Below, in pieces: positions 28,990-38,282 of a stretch of 38,903 nt of DNA. The notes under the pieces are model-generated. The model ran no database searches and was not told the DNA's origin. It worked only from the letters and a program-made list of their open reading frames with translations. The stretch covers positions 1 to 38,903 of the forward strand of contig NZ_MLHS01000026.1 in the NCBI RefSeq assembly GCF_001999335.1. Reading direction: 5' to 3'. Each line of letters starts with the position of its first letter. Position 1 is the stretch's first letter. Source of the stretch: Rodentibacter sp. Ppn85. Lineage in GTDB: Bacteria > Pseudomonadota > Gammaproteobacteria > Enterobacterales > Pasteurellaceae. The translations under genes were made by a program, and so were the position numbers.

Positions 28990-29814
28990 ATGAACAGCTT
29001 AGTTCGAGTTATTTTTATATTATTTGTTAGCATAAAAGCTTATGCCAATATTGATATGATGCTTCTGAAAAACTATGACAACCAAAATATTGAAGGTTGG
29101 GTCATGTCCGAAAAACTTGATGGTGTACGCGGCTATTGGGATGGGACACAACTTTTGACTCGTCAGGGACAAAGACTGTTTCCACCGGCTTACTTCATAA
29201 AAGATTTTCCTCCTTTTGCCATTGACGGAGAATTGTTTAGTGAACGCAATCACTTTGAAGAAATATCCTCTATAACTAAATCTTTCAAAGGTGATCGTTG
29301 GGAAAACCTCAAGCTGCATGTATTTGATGTGCCGGATGCTGAAGGAAATTTATTTGAACGGCTTAATGTGTTAAAAGCCTACCTTTCAACCAATCCTACT
29401 CCCTATATTCAAATCATTGAACAAATTCCTATTCGAGATAAAAACCATTTGTACGAATTTCTAAAAGAAGTCGAAAGCCAACTAGGCGAGGGCGTGGTTG
29501 TAAGAAATCCTAATACTCCCTATGAAAGGAAACGTAGTACGCAAATACTCAAATTAAAAACCTCTCACGATGAAGAATGTACAGTAATCGCTCACCACAA
29601 AGGTAAGGGACAATTTGAAAATGTGATGGGCTCACTAACCTGTAAAAATCATCGAGGGAAATTCAAAATCGGTTCCGGATTTAATCTTAATGAACGTGAA
29701 AATCCGCCACCAATAGGATCTATCATCACTTATAAATATCGGGGATTAACCAATTCCGGTAAACCTAGATTTGCCACTTACTGGCGAGTAAGGGAAAATC
29801 ATGAGATAAAATAA
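28990..29814 (+). CDS. periplasmic ATP-dependent DNA ligase (LigE type)
   Basis: This is a minimal ATP-dependent DNA ligase with a secretion signal; it seals nicks in duplex DNA. The 274 residues start with a signal peptide (~1-19, ending AYA before NIDMMLL). The nucleotidyltransferase motifs follow: motif I E-K42-L-D-G-V-R-G with lysine 42 as adenylation site, the AIDGELF glutamate, LKLHVFD (motif III), GEGVVVRNP (motif IV) and LKLKT (motif V). A short OB domain (~195-268) completes it. H. influenzae HI1182 is the orthologue and belongs to the competence regulon there. A CRP-S site upstream and an uptake signal nearby support a role in DNA uptake. The start has AAGGA 6 nt upstream. It is divergent from gmhA and convergent with miaB. 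Confidence 0.93.
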   Translation: MNSLVRVIFILFVSIKAYANIDMMLLKNYDNQNIEGWVMSEKLDGVRGYWDGTQLLTRQGQRLFPPAYFIKDFPPFAIDGELFSERNHFEEISSITKSFKGDRWENLKLHVFDVPDAEGNLFERLNVLKAYLSTNPTPYIQIIEQIPIRDKNHLYEFLKEVESQLGEGVVVRNPNTPYERKRSTQILKLKTSHDEECTVIAHHKGKGQFENVMGSLTCKNHRGKFKIGSGFNLNERENPPPIGSIITYKYRGLTNSGKPRFATYWRVRENHEIK

Positions 29815-29833
29815 AGGCTGGAAAATCCAGCCT
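29815..29833. terminator. hairpin terminator between ligE and miaB
   Basis: AGGCTGGA (29815-29822) and TCCAGCCT (29826-29833) form an 8-bp stem with a 3-nt loop directly after the ligE stop. On the minus strand TTTATTTTAT follows, so it serves miaB best. The plus-strand tail (ATTGAGTT) is weaker. Confidence 0.8.
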
Positions 29834-29839
29834 ATTGAG

Positions 29840-31264
29840 TTATCCTTGATAGCGCACCACGCCTAATTCATCTTCTTTTCGTGTTCGGTTCATCACTTCT
29901 TGTGGTGATTGTGCAATACGCAATCCCATTTCCTCTTCAGTACGAACCACCTCGCCACGCAAAGAATTGGTATAGACATCAGTGATTTTCACATCGACAA
30001 ATTTCCCTATCATATCAGGCGAACCTTGGAAATTCACAATACGGTTTGTTTCCGTTCTCCCGGTGAGTTCCATAATGTCTTTTTTCGATGGACCTTCAAC
30101 TAATACTCGCTGTTCTGTGCCTAACATACGACGACTAAATTGTGCCGCCTGCTGATTAATCCGTTCTTGCAATACATATAAGCGCTGTTTTTTCTCGTCT
30201 TCCGTTACATCATCCGGCATATCCGCTGCCGGTGTTCCCGGACGGGCAGAATAGATAAAGCTAAAACTCATATCAAAATTGACTTGTGCAATAAGATTCA
30301 TGGTTTGCTCAAAATCTTCCGCAGTTTCCCCCGGGAAACCCACAATAAAGTCGGAACTAATTTGAATATCGGGGCGGACTGCACGCAACTTACGAATAAT
30401 GGATTTATATTCTAATGCGGTATGGCTGCGTTTCATCATAGTAAGAACGCGATCAGAACCGGATTGAACAGGTAAATGTAAGAAACTCACAAGTTCCGGC
30501 GTATCACGATATACATCAATAATATCATCGGTGAATTCAATCGGGTGGCTTGTAGTAAAACGTAATCGGTCAATTCCATCAATGGAAGCAACCAAACGAA
30601 GTAATTCTGCAAAACTACAAATTTCTCCATCGTGGGTCGGGCCACGATAGGCATTGACGTTTTGACCAAGTAAGTTCACCTCACGCACGCCTTGTTCGGC
30701 TAACTGAGCAATTTCAAATAATACATCATCTACCGGGCGGCTAACCTCTTCTCCTCTCGTATAAGGTACGACGCAGAAAGTACAGTATTTGTTACAGCCT
30801 TCCATAATAGAAACAAATGCTGTCGGGCCTTCTGCACGCGGTTCAGGTAAACGGTCAAATTTCTCAATTTCAGGGAAACTGACATCCACTATCGAACTTT
30901 TACCACCACGGATTTGGTTTATCATCTCCGGCAAACGATGTAAGGTTTGCGGACCAAAAATAATATCTACATAAGGCGCTCGATGGCGAATATGCTCACC
31001 TTCCTGTGAGGCGACACAGCCCCCCACACCAATCACTAAATTCGGTTTAGTTTTCTTTAATTCTTTCCAACGCCCTAATTGATGAAATACTTTTTCTTGT
31101 GCTTTTTCACGAATAGAGCAAGTATTTAGTAACAACACGTCCGCTTCTTCAGGAATATCTGTCAATTCAAGGCCATGGGTACTCAACAATAAATCCGCCA
31201 TTTTTGATGAATCATACTCATTCATCTGGCAGCCCCAAGTTTTAATATGCAATTTTTGCGTCAT
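29840..31264 (-). CDS. miaB: tRNA-2-methylthio-N6-isopentenyladenosine (ms2i6A37) synthase
   Basis: MiaB is a radical-SAM methylthiotransferase that adds the methylthio group to i6A37 in tRNAs reading UNN codons. The 474 residues contain the N-terminal UPF0004 domain with cluster cysteines ([38 protein letters not shown]), the radical-SAM C-x3-C-x2-C motif in [17 protein letters not shown] (~150-166) and a C-terminal TRAM domain (~375-440). I chose ATG 31264, which gives [15 protein letters not shown] as in H. influenzae. The longer frame to 31291 is not conserved. The Shine-Dalgarno site is weak. It is a single-gene unit between convergent ligE and a USS-pair terminator upstream. Confidence 0.96.
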   Translation of the reverse strand: MTQKLHIKTWGCQMNEYDSSKMADLLLSTHGLELTDIPEEADVLLLNTCSIREKAQEKVFHQLGRWKELKKTKPNLVIGVGGCVASQEGEHIRHRAPYVDIIFGPQTLHRLPEMINQIRGGKSSIVDVSFPEIEKFDRLPEPRAEGPTAFVSIMEGCNKYCTFCVVPYTRGEEVSRPVDDVLFEIAQLAEQGVREVNLLGQNVNAYRGPTHDGEICSFAELLRLVASIDGIDRLRFTTSHPIEFTDDIIDVYRDTPELVSFLHLPVQSGSDRVLTMMKRSHTALEYKSIIRKLRAVRPDIQISSDFIVGFPGETAEDFEQTMNLIAQVNFDMSFSFIYSARPGTPAADMPDDVTEDEKKQRLYVLQERINQQAAQFSRRMLGTEQRVLVEGPSKKDIMELTGRTETNRIVNFQGSPDMIGKFVDVKITDVYTNSLRGEVVRTEEEMGLRIAQSPQEVMNRTRKEDELGVVRYQG

Positions 31265-31370
31265 CTTTCTATTTCTACAATCATTAGTCAATCCAATAAA
31301 AACGGTTGGCTATTGTACAAATTTGTCCTCATTCTTACCAGCCCAAATTTATTTTTACTCGTTTGGAAAT

Positions 31371-31402
31371 AAAAAGTGCGGTCGATATTGACCGCACTTT
31401 TT
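31371..31402. terminator. terminator made of two inverted uptake signals
   Basis: Two complete Hin uptake signals face each other: AAAAAGTGCGGTC (31371-31383) and GACCGCACTTTTT (31390-31402), a perfect 13-bp stem with a 6-nt loop and terminal T-runs on both strands. Paired inverted uptake signals are known to serve as terminators in H. influenzae. It ends the nudF-cpdA unit and overlaps the stop codon of the 75-residue gene. Confidence 0.9.
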
Positions 31403-31628
31403 ATCCTTTATTCAGGTTTATAAAATATATTCCCACCACAATGACGACTATTATATCTGTAACAAACGCATAGAGAAGTGGGTAGATCAAACAAGCTAAA
31501 CCGCCGACGCCAAAGCCACGACAACCATGCCAATCAGCTACTCCTAATGCACTAAAAAACTGTAATAACGGCATATAAATTAAAACGCCAATCAACACCG
31601 AGACAAATAAAGATATAAATATTCTCAT
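31401..31628 (-). CDS. small membrane protein of unknown function
   Basis: I do not recognise this protein. The 75 residues predict two membrane segments (~3-22, IFISLFVSVLIGVLIYMPLL, and ~47-70, IYPLLYAFVTDIIVVIVVGIYF) joined by a loop with WHGCRGFGVGGLAC, which has cysteines at 36 and 46. It starts 5 nt after the cpdA stop, so it is likely the last gene of the nudF-cpdA operon. The nearest Shine-Dalgarno-like run (GAAGGG in the cpdA end) is about 11 nt upstream, a little far. The frame ends exactly at the USS-pair terminator. Topology, operon place and a clean end support a real gene, but I have no family match. Confidence 0.6.
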   Translation of the reverse strand: MRIFISLFVSVLIGVLIYMPLLQFFSALGVADWHGCRGFGVGGLACLIYPLLYAFVTDIIVVIVVGIYFINLNKG

Positions 31629-31633
31629 TTTAT

Positions 31634-32458
31634 TTAATACCCTTCTTCCTGCATATTAGGTAAGAATATTGCCTGCCGGATTCGCTTCACATTAGTCACA
31701 ATAGTACCATCCGAATGCAATTCAATTTCTCTCCAACCGGGCTGTGTTTCATCTAAAGCAAAATACTGACTATCCGCTTTAAATTGAATACAAGTTGAAG
31801 GTGTTGCCATCACTTGATAATCTTGCCACCGACTATCCACTTGTTGGTGAATATGCCCATATAAAATCGCCTTCACATTTTTAAACGGTGCAAGCACATC
31901 AAATAGATCATGGGAATTACGTAAATTATGCTGATCAAGCCAAGCAGAATTTGTCGGCACTAAATGATGATGGAATACGATTAAAGTATAACGTTCGGGA
32001 TATTGTTCCAACGTTGTTTTCAATAATCCCAGTTGATGCTGACTCAACTCACCGTGAGGCACGCCGTAAACTTGGCTGTCCAGTAATAAAACCTGCCAAT
32101 GTTCTCCCAACAAAATATGTTTTGCCTTCTCCATTGGCGGCTGATTTAAATTTTCTACCATTTTAGGTTGAAAATCATGATTGCCGGGAATCCAAAAGAC
32201 AGGCAATCCAAAAGGTTTTACCATTTTAACAAAACGCTGATACCCCTCATCACTGCTATCTTGCACTAAATCACCGGTAGCCAGTATTACATCAAACTCG
32301 GTATTGTCTTGTTGAATTTCTTTCAAAACCTGTGCAAAACTAGCCTGTGTGTTCACCCCCAATAATTCATTCTTTTCATCTTTAAATAAGTGTGGATCGG
32401 TAATTTGTAATAATTTCACAATCGGCTTTTCAGTCCGATAGACAAACGTATTTCTCAT
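31634..32458 (-). CDS. cpdA: 3',5'-cyclic AMP phosphodiesterase
   Basis: CpdA (Icc) hydrolyses cAMP to AMP and so tunes CRP activity. The 274 residues show the calcineurin-like two-metal motifs in order: LLQITDPHLF (~17-26), ILATGDLVQDSS, FWIPGNHDFQ, LIVFHHHLVP and AILYGHIHQQ. The length is as in E. coli (275). It follows nudF by 15 nt with AGGAG 7 nt before its start. In H. influenzae loss of this enzyme raises cAMP and competence, so it links functionally to the CRP site at cstA and the CRP-S site at ligE in the same window. Confidence 0.95.
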   Translation of the reverse strand: MRNTFVYRTEKPIVKLLQITDPHLFKDEKNELLGVNTQASFAQVLKEIQQDNTEFDVILATGDLVQDSSDEGYQRFVKMVKPFGLPVFWIPGNHDFQPKMVENLNQPPMEKAKHILLGEHWQVLLLDSQVYGVPHGELSQHQLGLLKTTLEQYPERYTLIVFHHHLVPTNSAWLDQHNLRNSHDLFDVLAPFKNVKAILYGHIHQQVDSRWQDYQVMATPSTCIQFKADSQYFALDETQPGWREIELHSDGTIVTNVKRIRQAIFLPNMQEEGY

Positions 32459-32473
32459 AGGTGACTCCTAACC

Positions 32474-33100
32474 TCATTGCCAACGTTGTTGCAACTGAGC
32501 ATAATTTAATTGAAGCCATTGCAAGCCCATCACTGCAATGACATTATCAATTTTCCCTTCGCACATCCATTGATACGCTTGTTCTCGTTTCACAACATGT
32601 ACTCGAATATCTTCATTTTCGCAAGCCAAACCGTGAATACCTTTTGCTTTCGAACTATCCACTTCTCCCACGAATAAATGAATTCTTTCCAGTACACCAC
32701 CGGGGCTATCCCACACGCTTAAACAATGAGTTAAATTTTTCACCGTTACGCCGGCTTCTTCTTCACTCTCCCGCAGCGCAACCTCTTCCGGTAATTCCCC
32801 TTCTTCCACCATACCGGCAATTAATTCCAATAACCAAGGAGACGAATTCGGTTCGGGATGATAAGCTGCACCAATACGAACCTGCTCCACCAATACGACT
32901 GTATCTTCTTTCGGATCATAAGCAATCACTGCCGAAGCCGCACCTTTGATAAGCAACTCCCGCATGACAATATTGCTTTCACCTCCGGCAAAAAGTTTGT
33001 GTTTAAATTGAATTTTTTTGAGCGTAAAAAATCCGTTATATACTACTTCCTCATTAAGTATTTTAATATCACTCTGCTCAAATTGTTGAATCTCAGACAT
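32474..33100 (-). CDS. nudF: ADP-ribose pyrophosphatase (Nudix)
   Basis: NudF splits ADP-ribose to AMP and ribose 5-phosphate. The 208 residues contain the Nudix box G-x5-E-x7-R-E-x2-E-E-x-G in GMVEEGELPEEVALRESEEEAGV (~97-119), preceded by the substrate-side VLVEQVRIGAAYHPEPNSSPWLLELI. I chose ATG 33100, which gives MSEIQQFEQSDIKIL and has GGAG 7 nt upstream; the longer frame starts at TTG 33112 and would cover that ribosome site. It is the first gene of nudF-cpdA-small ORF, a nudF-cpdA association also found in E. coli. Confidence 0.95.
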   Translation of the reverse strand: MSEIQQFEQSDIKILNEEVVYNGFFTLKKIQFKHKLFAGGESNIVMRELLIKGAASAVIAYDPKEDTVVLVEQVRIGAAYHPEPNSSPWLLELIAGMVEEGELPEEVALRESEEEAGVTVKNLTHCLSVWDSPGGVLERIHLFVGEVDSSKAKGIHGLACENEDIRVHVVKREQAYQWMCEGKIDNVIAVMGLQWLQLNYAQLQQRWQ

Positions 33101-33126
33101 TTTTTTCTCCAAATACTACGACAAAA

Positions 33127-33154
33127 ATCATACGCTCAAAAAACTATAAAACAA
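33127..33154 (-). promoter_or_regulatory. putative nudF promoter
   Basis: TTGTTT (33154-33149), a 16-bp spacer and TATGAT (33132-33127) on the minus strand, about 27 nt upstream of the nudF ATG. The -10 is five of six to consensus and the -35 is weak. Confidence 0.4.
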
Positions 33155-33204
33155 ATAGAAGGTTTATACTTTTTGTTGAAACTTTGACATGGTTCACAAA
33201 AAAT

Positions 33205-33234
33205 AAAAACCTGTGATTGATTTATGATCACAGG
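33205..33234 (-). terminator. terminator downstream of the metallophosphoesterase
   Basis: CCTGTGAT (33234-33227 on the minus strand) pairs with ATCACAGG (33217-33210) over 8 bp with a 9-nt loop, followed on the minus strand by TTTTTATTTTTT. It lies 15 nt after the gene's stop and ends the yeaL-ygdD-hrpA-phosphoesterase operon. Confidence 0.85.
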
Positions 33235-33249
33235 CTTTCTAATTACATA

Positions 33250-33990
33250 TTACAATTCAATTAATAGATCCGAAATAAAACCGTTTTTTCCTTGTTCATT
33301 TGGATAACCCAACGGATTAATCACTACACGGCACCCTTGGAAAACAGTATCTATTGCCGAATGGGTATGCCCCGAAAACCAAAATTTAAAGCCCTCCAAG
33401 TTAATATCATTGATGAAATACGGATTCAATGGGGAACTATCAAATTGAGGATCTTGGCAAATTAAAGAGGGTGGAAAATGTGTAAGAACAATGGTTTTAT
33501 CTTTTCCTCGAAACCGATTGATCCAATTTAATTGGTGATTAAAAAAGCGAACATAATCATTACCTGTAATTCGCTTTTCAGATTTTTCATTTGCTTGATA
33601 ATCAAAAATATATCCAAAATCAGCAATACATCTTTCAGATATCAGTTTAAACTTTTCATGTTCTCGAAAAACTACCGTGTTTTGTCTAAAATTAGTAAAT
33701 AATGTTCCCCCGACAAAACACCATCCATCAAATTCAAAAACTTGATTTTCAAATAAACAATTCAATCTTAAACCTTGAATCTTACGATAAACTTCCGTCA
33801 TATTTTCATGATAGAAATCATGGTTTCCTAGCACAAAAACATAAGGCTTACCAAGTCTTTTACAATTTTCATGAAATTCAACAGCACCGTTCAACCCATT
33901 CCCAAAGTCACCAAGATGAACGATTAAGTCTGCATTTTGATCGATAAAATAAGGTGAGCCGTGAGTATCTGAAAGTAACTGTAATTTCAT
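33250..33990 (-). CDS. calcineurin-like metallophosphoesterase
   Basis: The 246 residues carry the family's two-metal motifs in order: LLSDTHGS (~4-11, D and H), IVHLGDFGN, VFVLGNHDFYHE, IVLTHFPPS and FWFSGHTHSAID. This makes it a soluble phosphoesterase of the YfcE/Icc-like superfamily, but the substrate cannot be told. It is distinct from CpdA in the same window and lacks a signal peptide. It starts 9 nt after the hrpA stop with GGGAT 7 nt upstream of its ATG, so it is the last gene of that operon, and its terminator follows. Possible substrates are cyclic nucleotides, dinucleotide polyphosphates or phosphoproteins. Confidence 0.85.
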   Translation of the reverse strand: MKLQLLSDTHGSPYFIDQNADLIVHLGDFGNGLNGAVEFHENCKRLGKPYVFVLGNHDFYHENMTEVYRKIQGLRLNCLFENQVFEFDGWCFVGGTLFTNFRQNTVVFREHEKFKLISERCIADFGYIFDYQANEKSEKRITGNDYVRFFNHQLNWINRFRGKDKTIVLTHFPPSLICQDPQFDSSPLNPYFINDINLEGFKFWFSGHTHSAIDTVFQGCRVVINPLGYPNEQGKNGFISDLLIEL

Positions 33991-33999
33991 TTTGTATCC

Positions 34000-36900
34000 C
34001 TAGTATTCAGCAATCAAATTCAAAATCCGCTTATCCGATACCTGATACTTCGTTCCCAACTGCTGAGCAAATAAACTCACACGTAATTCTTCAATCATAT
34101 ATCGAATTTCCGCAACCTCATTAGGAATCGGTTTGGATTTTGGCAGTTTGACCAATAATTGTTGATAGATTTGTTGTACTTGTTCTACACGCAGCATTGC
34201 CGCACGATCACGGTTTACATCTTGGGCAAGTTTATCAATTCGTTTATCAATAGCTTGTAAATAACGCAATAAATCCGACAAACGATGATAACCGCTTTTT
34301 TGCACAAAACCTTGATACACCAAACCGCTCAACTGAGATTTAATATCCGAAAGTGCAAATGCCATATTAAAATCCATTTTTCCTTTTAAACGTTGGTTTA
34401 AAGTGTGAGTAAATGTCAGTATTTCTTCGACTTTTTGTGCAATCTCTACTGTGATTTCGTTCAAGTTTTCACGTATAAAATCACGCAGTTTCTCAAAACT
34501 TTCCTCAGTCCAGACCAAACCGCCAAAATCTGCAATAAGTTTATCCACCGCACAAGCGATACAGTCATCAATTAAATCCAATACCCGCCCAAACGGGGTG
34601 AAATAAAGACCGAGTTTGGATTTATTTGGCAATTTTTCGTGTAAATATTTAATCGGTGAAGGCACATTGAGTAACAACAATCGGCGTAATCCTTGCTGCA
34701 TTGCCACCTTTTGTTCAAATTCCGTTTCAAAAAGTTTAATACCGACAGACTCTTTTTCATCTACAATCGCCGGAAAGGCTTTCACACTAAAACCGTGCTT
34801 TTTCTGTTCATAAAACTGCGGCAGTTCGGCAAAATTCCAAATGTGTACACCACTCTGTTCAATCGCATCATCCGCTACGGCAGAAATGCTTTCTTGTACA
34901 CGCTCCTTTAGCTCAAATTTGAGTGCATCCAAATCCATAGATTCGGCAATTTTCTTTCCTTTTTCATCCACAACACGGAAAGTCATTTTTAAATGGCTTG
35001 GAATTTGTGCCCAGTTCCAATGCTCCTCAGCCACTGTTACCCCCGTCATACGACGCAATTCATAGATGAGCGTATCCAACAGCGGTTTTTCTAAGGGAAC
35101 GGCACGTTCTAAAAAAGCTCGAGCATAATTGGGTGCCGGAACAAAATTACGTCGGTATGACTTCGGCAAAGATTTAATCAACGCAATCACCAACTCCTCA
35201 CGTAACCCCGGGATTTGCCAGTCAAAACCTGCCATTTCTACTTGATTAAGCAATGGTAACGGAATATGCGCAGTCACACCGTCCGCTTCAGTTCCCGGTT
35301 CAAATTGATAGGTGAGTTTGAGCTTAAGATTACCCTGATGCCAAAAATTTGGAAAATCCAGTTTACTCACTTTCTCCGCACCTTCATTAATGAGGAAAGT
35401 GCGTTCAAAATTAAGTAATTCCGCATCTTGTTTCGAGGCTTTTTTCCACCAAGTATCAAAATGTTTCTGCGATACCACCTCCGCGCCAATACGTTGATCG
35501 TAAAATTCAAATAATGTGCGCTCATCAACTAAAATATCTCGACGACGACTTTTATGCTCTAACTCCTCTACTTCACGAATCAAGTACTGATTTTGTTTGA
35601 AAAAATTGTGTTTTGTGTGCCAATTTCCTTCAACCAAGGCGGATTGAATAAAAATCTCTCGGCTCGCAATAGGATCGATCGATCCATAATTTACCGGTCT
35701 TGCCGCAACAATCGGCATACCGTATAAGCTCACCTTTTCATCGGCAATCACCGCACCGCGTGATTTCGACCAACGCGGCTCAGCATAAGATTTTTTTACT
35801 AAATGAGCTGCGAGCGGCTCAACCCATTCCGGTTCAATCTCCGCCACCATACGCCCCCAAAGTTTTGAGGTTTCCACTAATTCTGCTGCCATCACCCATT
35901 TGGGCTGTTTCTTGAAAAGTACGGAATTTGGGAAAATTGAAAAATGGGTATTACGCGCCCCTAGATATTGTTGTTTTTCAGCCTCTTTCAGCCCGATATG
36001 AGACAACAAACCGCTTAAAAGTGCGGTATGAATTTGCTGATATTCCGCCTTTTCTGAATTAATCGGCAGCCCCATTTCACGCACCGAGAGACGAATTCGA
36101 TGATAAATATCCTGCCATTCTCGGATACGCAAGTAATTTAAGAAATCTTTTTGACACTGGCGACGAAATTGATTTTTAGTCAATACTTTTTGTTGTTCTT
36201 GGAGATAATGCCAAAGGTTTAAAAATGCCAAGAAATCGGATTTTTTATCTGCAAAGCGACGATGTTTTTCATCTGCAGATTGCTGCTTCTCCGTTGGACG
36301 CTCACGCGGATCCTGAATGGATAGTGCGGAAATAATCACTATCACTTCATAAACACTCGAAAAATTGACCGCACTTAATAGCATTTTTGCTAATCGGGGA
36401 TCAACCGGAAGCTGGGCAAGTTGACGACCGGTTTGTGTCAACCGGCGTTTTTCGCCTGATTTCGTTTTAATCGTTTCAAGCGCGCCCAATTCCTCCAACA
36501 ATTTTACGCCGTCTTGAATATTGCGCTTATCCGGCGCATCGACAAATGGAAACGCCTCTATATCATCCAAGCCTAATGCCGTCATTTGTAAAATAACGGA
36601 AGCCAAATTAGTGCGCAAAATTTCCGGATCGGTAAATTCAGGTCGGGAATTAAAATCCTCTTCTGAATAAAGACGGATACAAATCCCTTCACTCACACGC
36701 CCGCAACGCCCTTTACGCTGATTCGCAGAAGCCTGTGAAATCGGTTCAATCGGCAAACGCTGAACTTTAGTCCGATAACTATAACGGGAGATGCGTGCCG
36801 TACCTGGGTCAATCACATATTTAATTCCCGGTACGGTGAGTGAGGTTTCCGCCACATTGGTAGCAAGTACGATACGATTTAATCCGCTAGGATGGAAAAT

Positions 36901-37911
36901 TTTATTTTGTTCCTGTGCAGACAGGCGGGCAAAGAGCGGTAGAATTTCCGTGTGTTTTAGATTTTGCTTTTGTAATGCTTCTGCCGTATCACGAATTTCC
37001 CGCTCTCCATTCATAAAAATCAAAATGTCGCCTCGGCCTTCCGCTTGAAGTTCATCTACTGCGCTCAAAATGCCTTGCAGTTGATCTTGAGCTTCTTCAT
37101 CGATAATTGGACGATAACGCACTTCTACGGGATAAGTTCTACCAGATACTTCAATAATAGGGGCGTGATTAAAATGTTTGGAAAAACGCTCCACATCAAT
37201 CGTTGCAGAAGTAATAATAACTTTTAAATCCGGGCGGCGTGGTAAAAGCTGTTTCAGATAACCGAGGATAAAATCGTTGTTTAGGCTGCGTTCGTGCGCC
37301 TCATCAATAATCAGACAAGAATATTGATTAAGAAAACGATCCGTTTGAATTTCTGCCAGTAAAATTCCATCGGTCATCAATTTTATTTGGGTATTATCGC
37401 TGATTTGGTCATTAAAACGGACTTTATATCCCACCAAATCCCCTAATTCGCTTTGTAATTCTTCAGCGATACGAGTAGCTACGGAACGGGCGGCAATACG
37501 GCGAGGCTGGGTATGTCCGATCATACCTAAGTGACCTAATCCCAGCTCCAAGCACATTTTCGGCAATTGTGTGGTTTTGCCTGATCCGGTTTCCCCTGCT
37601 ACCACAACGACTTGATGTTCCGCCAATAGCTTTTCAATTTCCTTTTTACGTTGACTAACCGGGAGGTCTTCAGGGAAAACAACGGGATGTTTAACCGCAC
37701 TTTTACGCTGTGCTACACGCAATTTTGCCTGTTGAATTTGTTGTTCAATTTCTGATGCCACTGCTTGTTGTACATCTTGATTTTTAATTTTACCAATACC
37801 CTGAATACGCGAAAATAATCGACGTTTTTCCATGAGCATCAGATTATCAAGTTGAGAAAAAAGAGATTGTTGTAAAGGATTAAATTCGGATTTTATCGTT
37901 CTTTTTTTCAT
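34000..37911 (-). CDS. hrpA: DEAH-box RNA helicase HrpA
   Basis: HrpA is a large ATP-dependent RNA helicase that processes mRNA and rescues stalled ribosomes in E. coli. The 1303 residues match the full-length family. Motifs in order are Walker A AGETGSGKTTQLPK (~105-118), TQPRRIAARSVATRIAEE, DEAH 203-206 in IIDEAHERSLN, the ITSATID motif, TNVAETSLTVPGI and QRKGRCGRVSEG (motif VI). The helicase-associated and OB-fold regions follow (~430-720), then the long HrpA-specific C-terminal part. The start overlaps the ygdD stop by four bases, which implies coupling. Three uptake-signal-type cores lie inside (36019, 36368, 37694) plus a variant at 36932. No frame break is visible. Confidence 0.96.
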   Translation of the reverse strand: MKKRTIKSEFNPLQQSLFSQLDNLMLMEKRRLFSRIQGIGKIKNQDVQQAVASEIEQQIQQAKLRVAQRKSAVKHPVVFPEDLPVSQRKKEIEKLLAEHQVVVVAGETGSGKTTQLPKMCLELGLGHLGMIGHTQPRRIAARSVATRIAEELQSELGDLVGYKVRFNDQISDNTQIKLMTDGILLAEIQTDRFLNQYSCLIIDEAHERSLNNDFILGYLKQLLPRRPDLKVIITSATIDVERFSKHFNHAPIIEVSGRTYPVEVRYRPIIDEEAQDQLQGILSAVDELQAEGRGDILIFMNGEREIRDTAEALQKQNLKHTEILPLFARLSAQEQNKIFHPSGLNRIVLATNVAETSLTVPGIKYVIDPGTARISRYSYRTKVQRLPIEPISQASANQRKGRCGRVSEGICIRLYSEEDFNSRPEFTDPEILRTNLASVILQMTALGLDDIEAFPFVDAPDKRNIQDGVKLLEELGALETIKTKSGEKRRLTQTGRQLAQLPVDPRLAKMLLSAVNFSSVYEVIVIISALSIQDPRERPTEKQQSADEKHRRFADKKSDFLAFLNLWHYLQEQQKVLTKNQFRRQCQKDFLNYLRIREWQDIYHRIRLSVREMGLPINSEKAEYQQIHTALLSGLLSHIGLKEAEKQQYLGARNTHFSIFPNSVLFKKQPKWVMAAELVETSKLWGRMVAEIEPEWVEPLAAHLVKKSYAEPRWSKSRGAVIADEKVSLYGMPIVAARPVNYGSIDPIASREIFIQSALVEGNWHTKHNFFKQNQYLIREVEELEHKSRRRDILVDERTLFEFYDQRIGAEVVSQKHFDTWWKKASKQDAELLNFERTFLINEGAEKVSKLDFPNFWHQGNLKLKLTYQFEPGTEADGVTAHIPLPLLNQVEMAGFDWQIPGLREELVIALIKSLPKSYRRNFVPAPNYARAFLERAVPLEKPLLDTLIYELRRMTGVTVAEEHWNWAQIPSHLKMTFRVVDEKGKKIAESMDLDALKFELKERVQESISAVADDAIEQSGVHIWNFAELPQFYEQKKHGFSVKAFPAIVDEKESVGIKLFETEFEQKVAMQQGLRRLLLLNVPSPIKYLHEKLPNKSKLGLYFTPFGRVLDLIDDCIACAVDKLIADFGGLVWTEESFEKLRDFIRENLNEITVEIAQKVEEILTFTHTLNQRLKGKMDFNMAFALSDIKSQLSGLVYQGFVQKSGYHRLSDLLRYLQAIDKRIDKLAQDVNRDRAAMLRVEQVQQIYQQLLVKLPKSKPIPNEVAEIRYMIEELRVSLFAQQLGTKYQVSDKRILNLIAEY

Positions 37912-38282
37912 TCTGATTTACTTTTGAAACTACCGTAGGCTAGGCTAAACCAACCAATTAAAAATAAAGTGCCTCCAACCGGAGTGAACCAAACTATCGC
38001 CTTACCGAAACCAAATGCAAGGGCATATAAACTGCCACTAAAAAGCAATATACCGAGTGTCCACGCCATCGCAGCTAAGTTTGCAAATTTATTATTGCAC
38101 CATGTCGATAGCCCCACCGCTAGAATTGCTAACGTATGAAAGAGTTGGTATTTCAGACCGGTATCAATCCATGCAAGGGCTTTGTTATCCAAAATATGAG
38201 TTAAACTATGTGCGGCAAATGCGCCCAAAGCTACGCAGAAAAAACCACTCAACGCAGCGATAAATAACCATTTATTCTTCAT
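37908..38282 (-). CDS. ygdD: DUF423 membrane protein (YgdD family)
   Basis: The 124 residues form about four membrane segments and match the DUF423 family: ALSGFFCVALGAFAAHSLTHIL at the N-terminus, the LKYQLFHTLAILAVGL segment, LGILLFSGSLYALAFG and TPVGGTLFLIGWFSLAYGSF. The family's function is unknown. The start ATG touches the stop codon of the preceding DUF441 gene (TAGATG) and the stop overlaps hrpA by four bases, so translation of the three genes is probably coupled. The ygdD name is used by analogy to E. coli. Confidence 0.9.
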   Translation of the reverse strand: MKNKWLFIAALSGFFCVALGAFAAHSLTHILDNKALAWIDTGLKYQLFHTLAILAVGLSTWCNNKFANLAAMAWTLGILLFSGSLYALAFGFGKAIVWFTPVGGTLFLIGWFSLAYGSFKSKSE

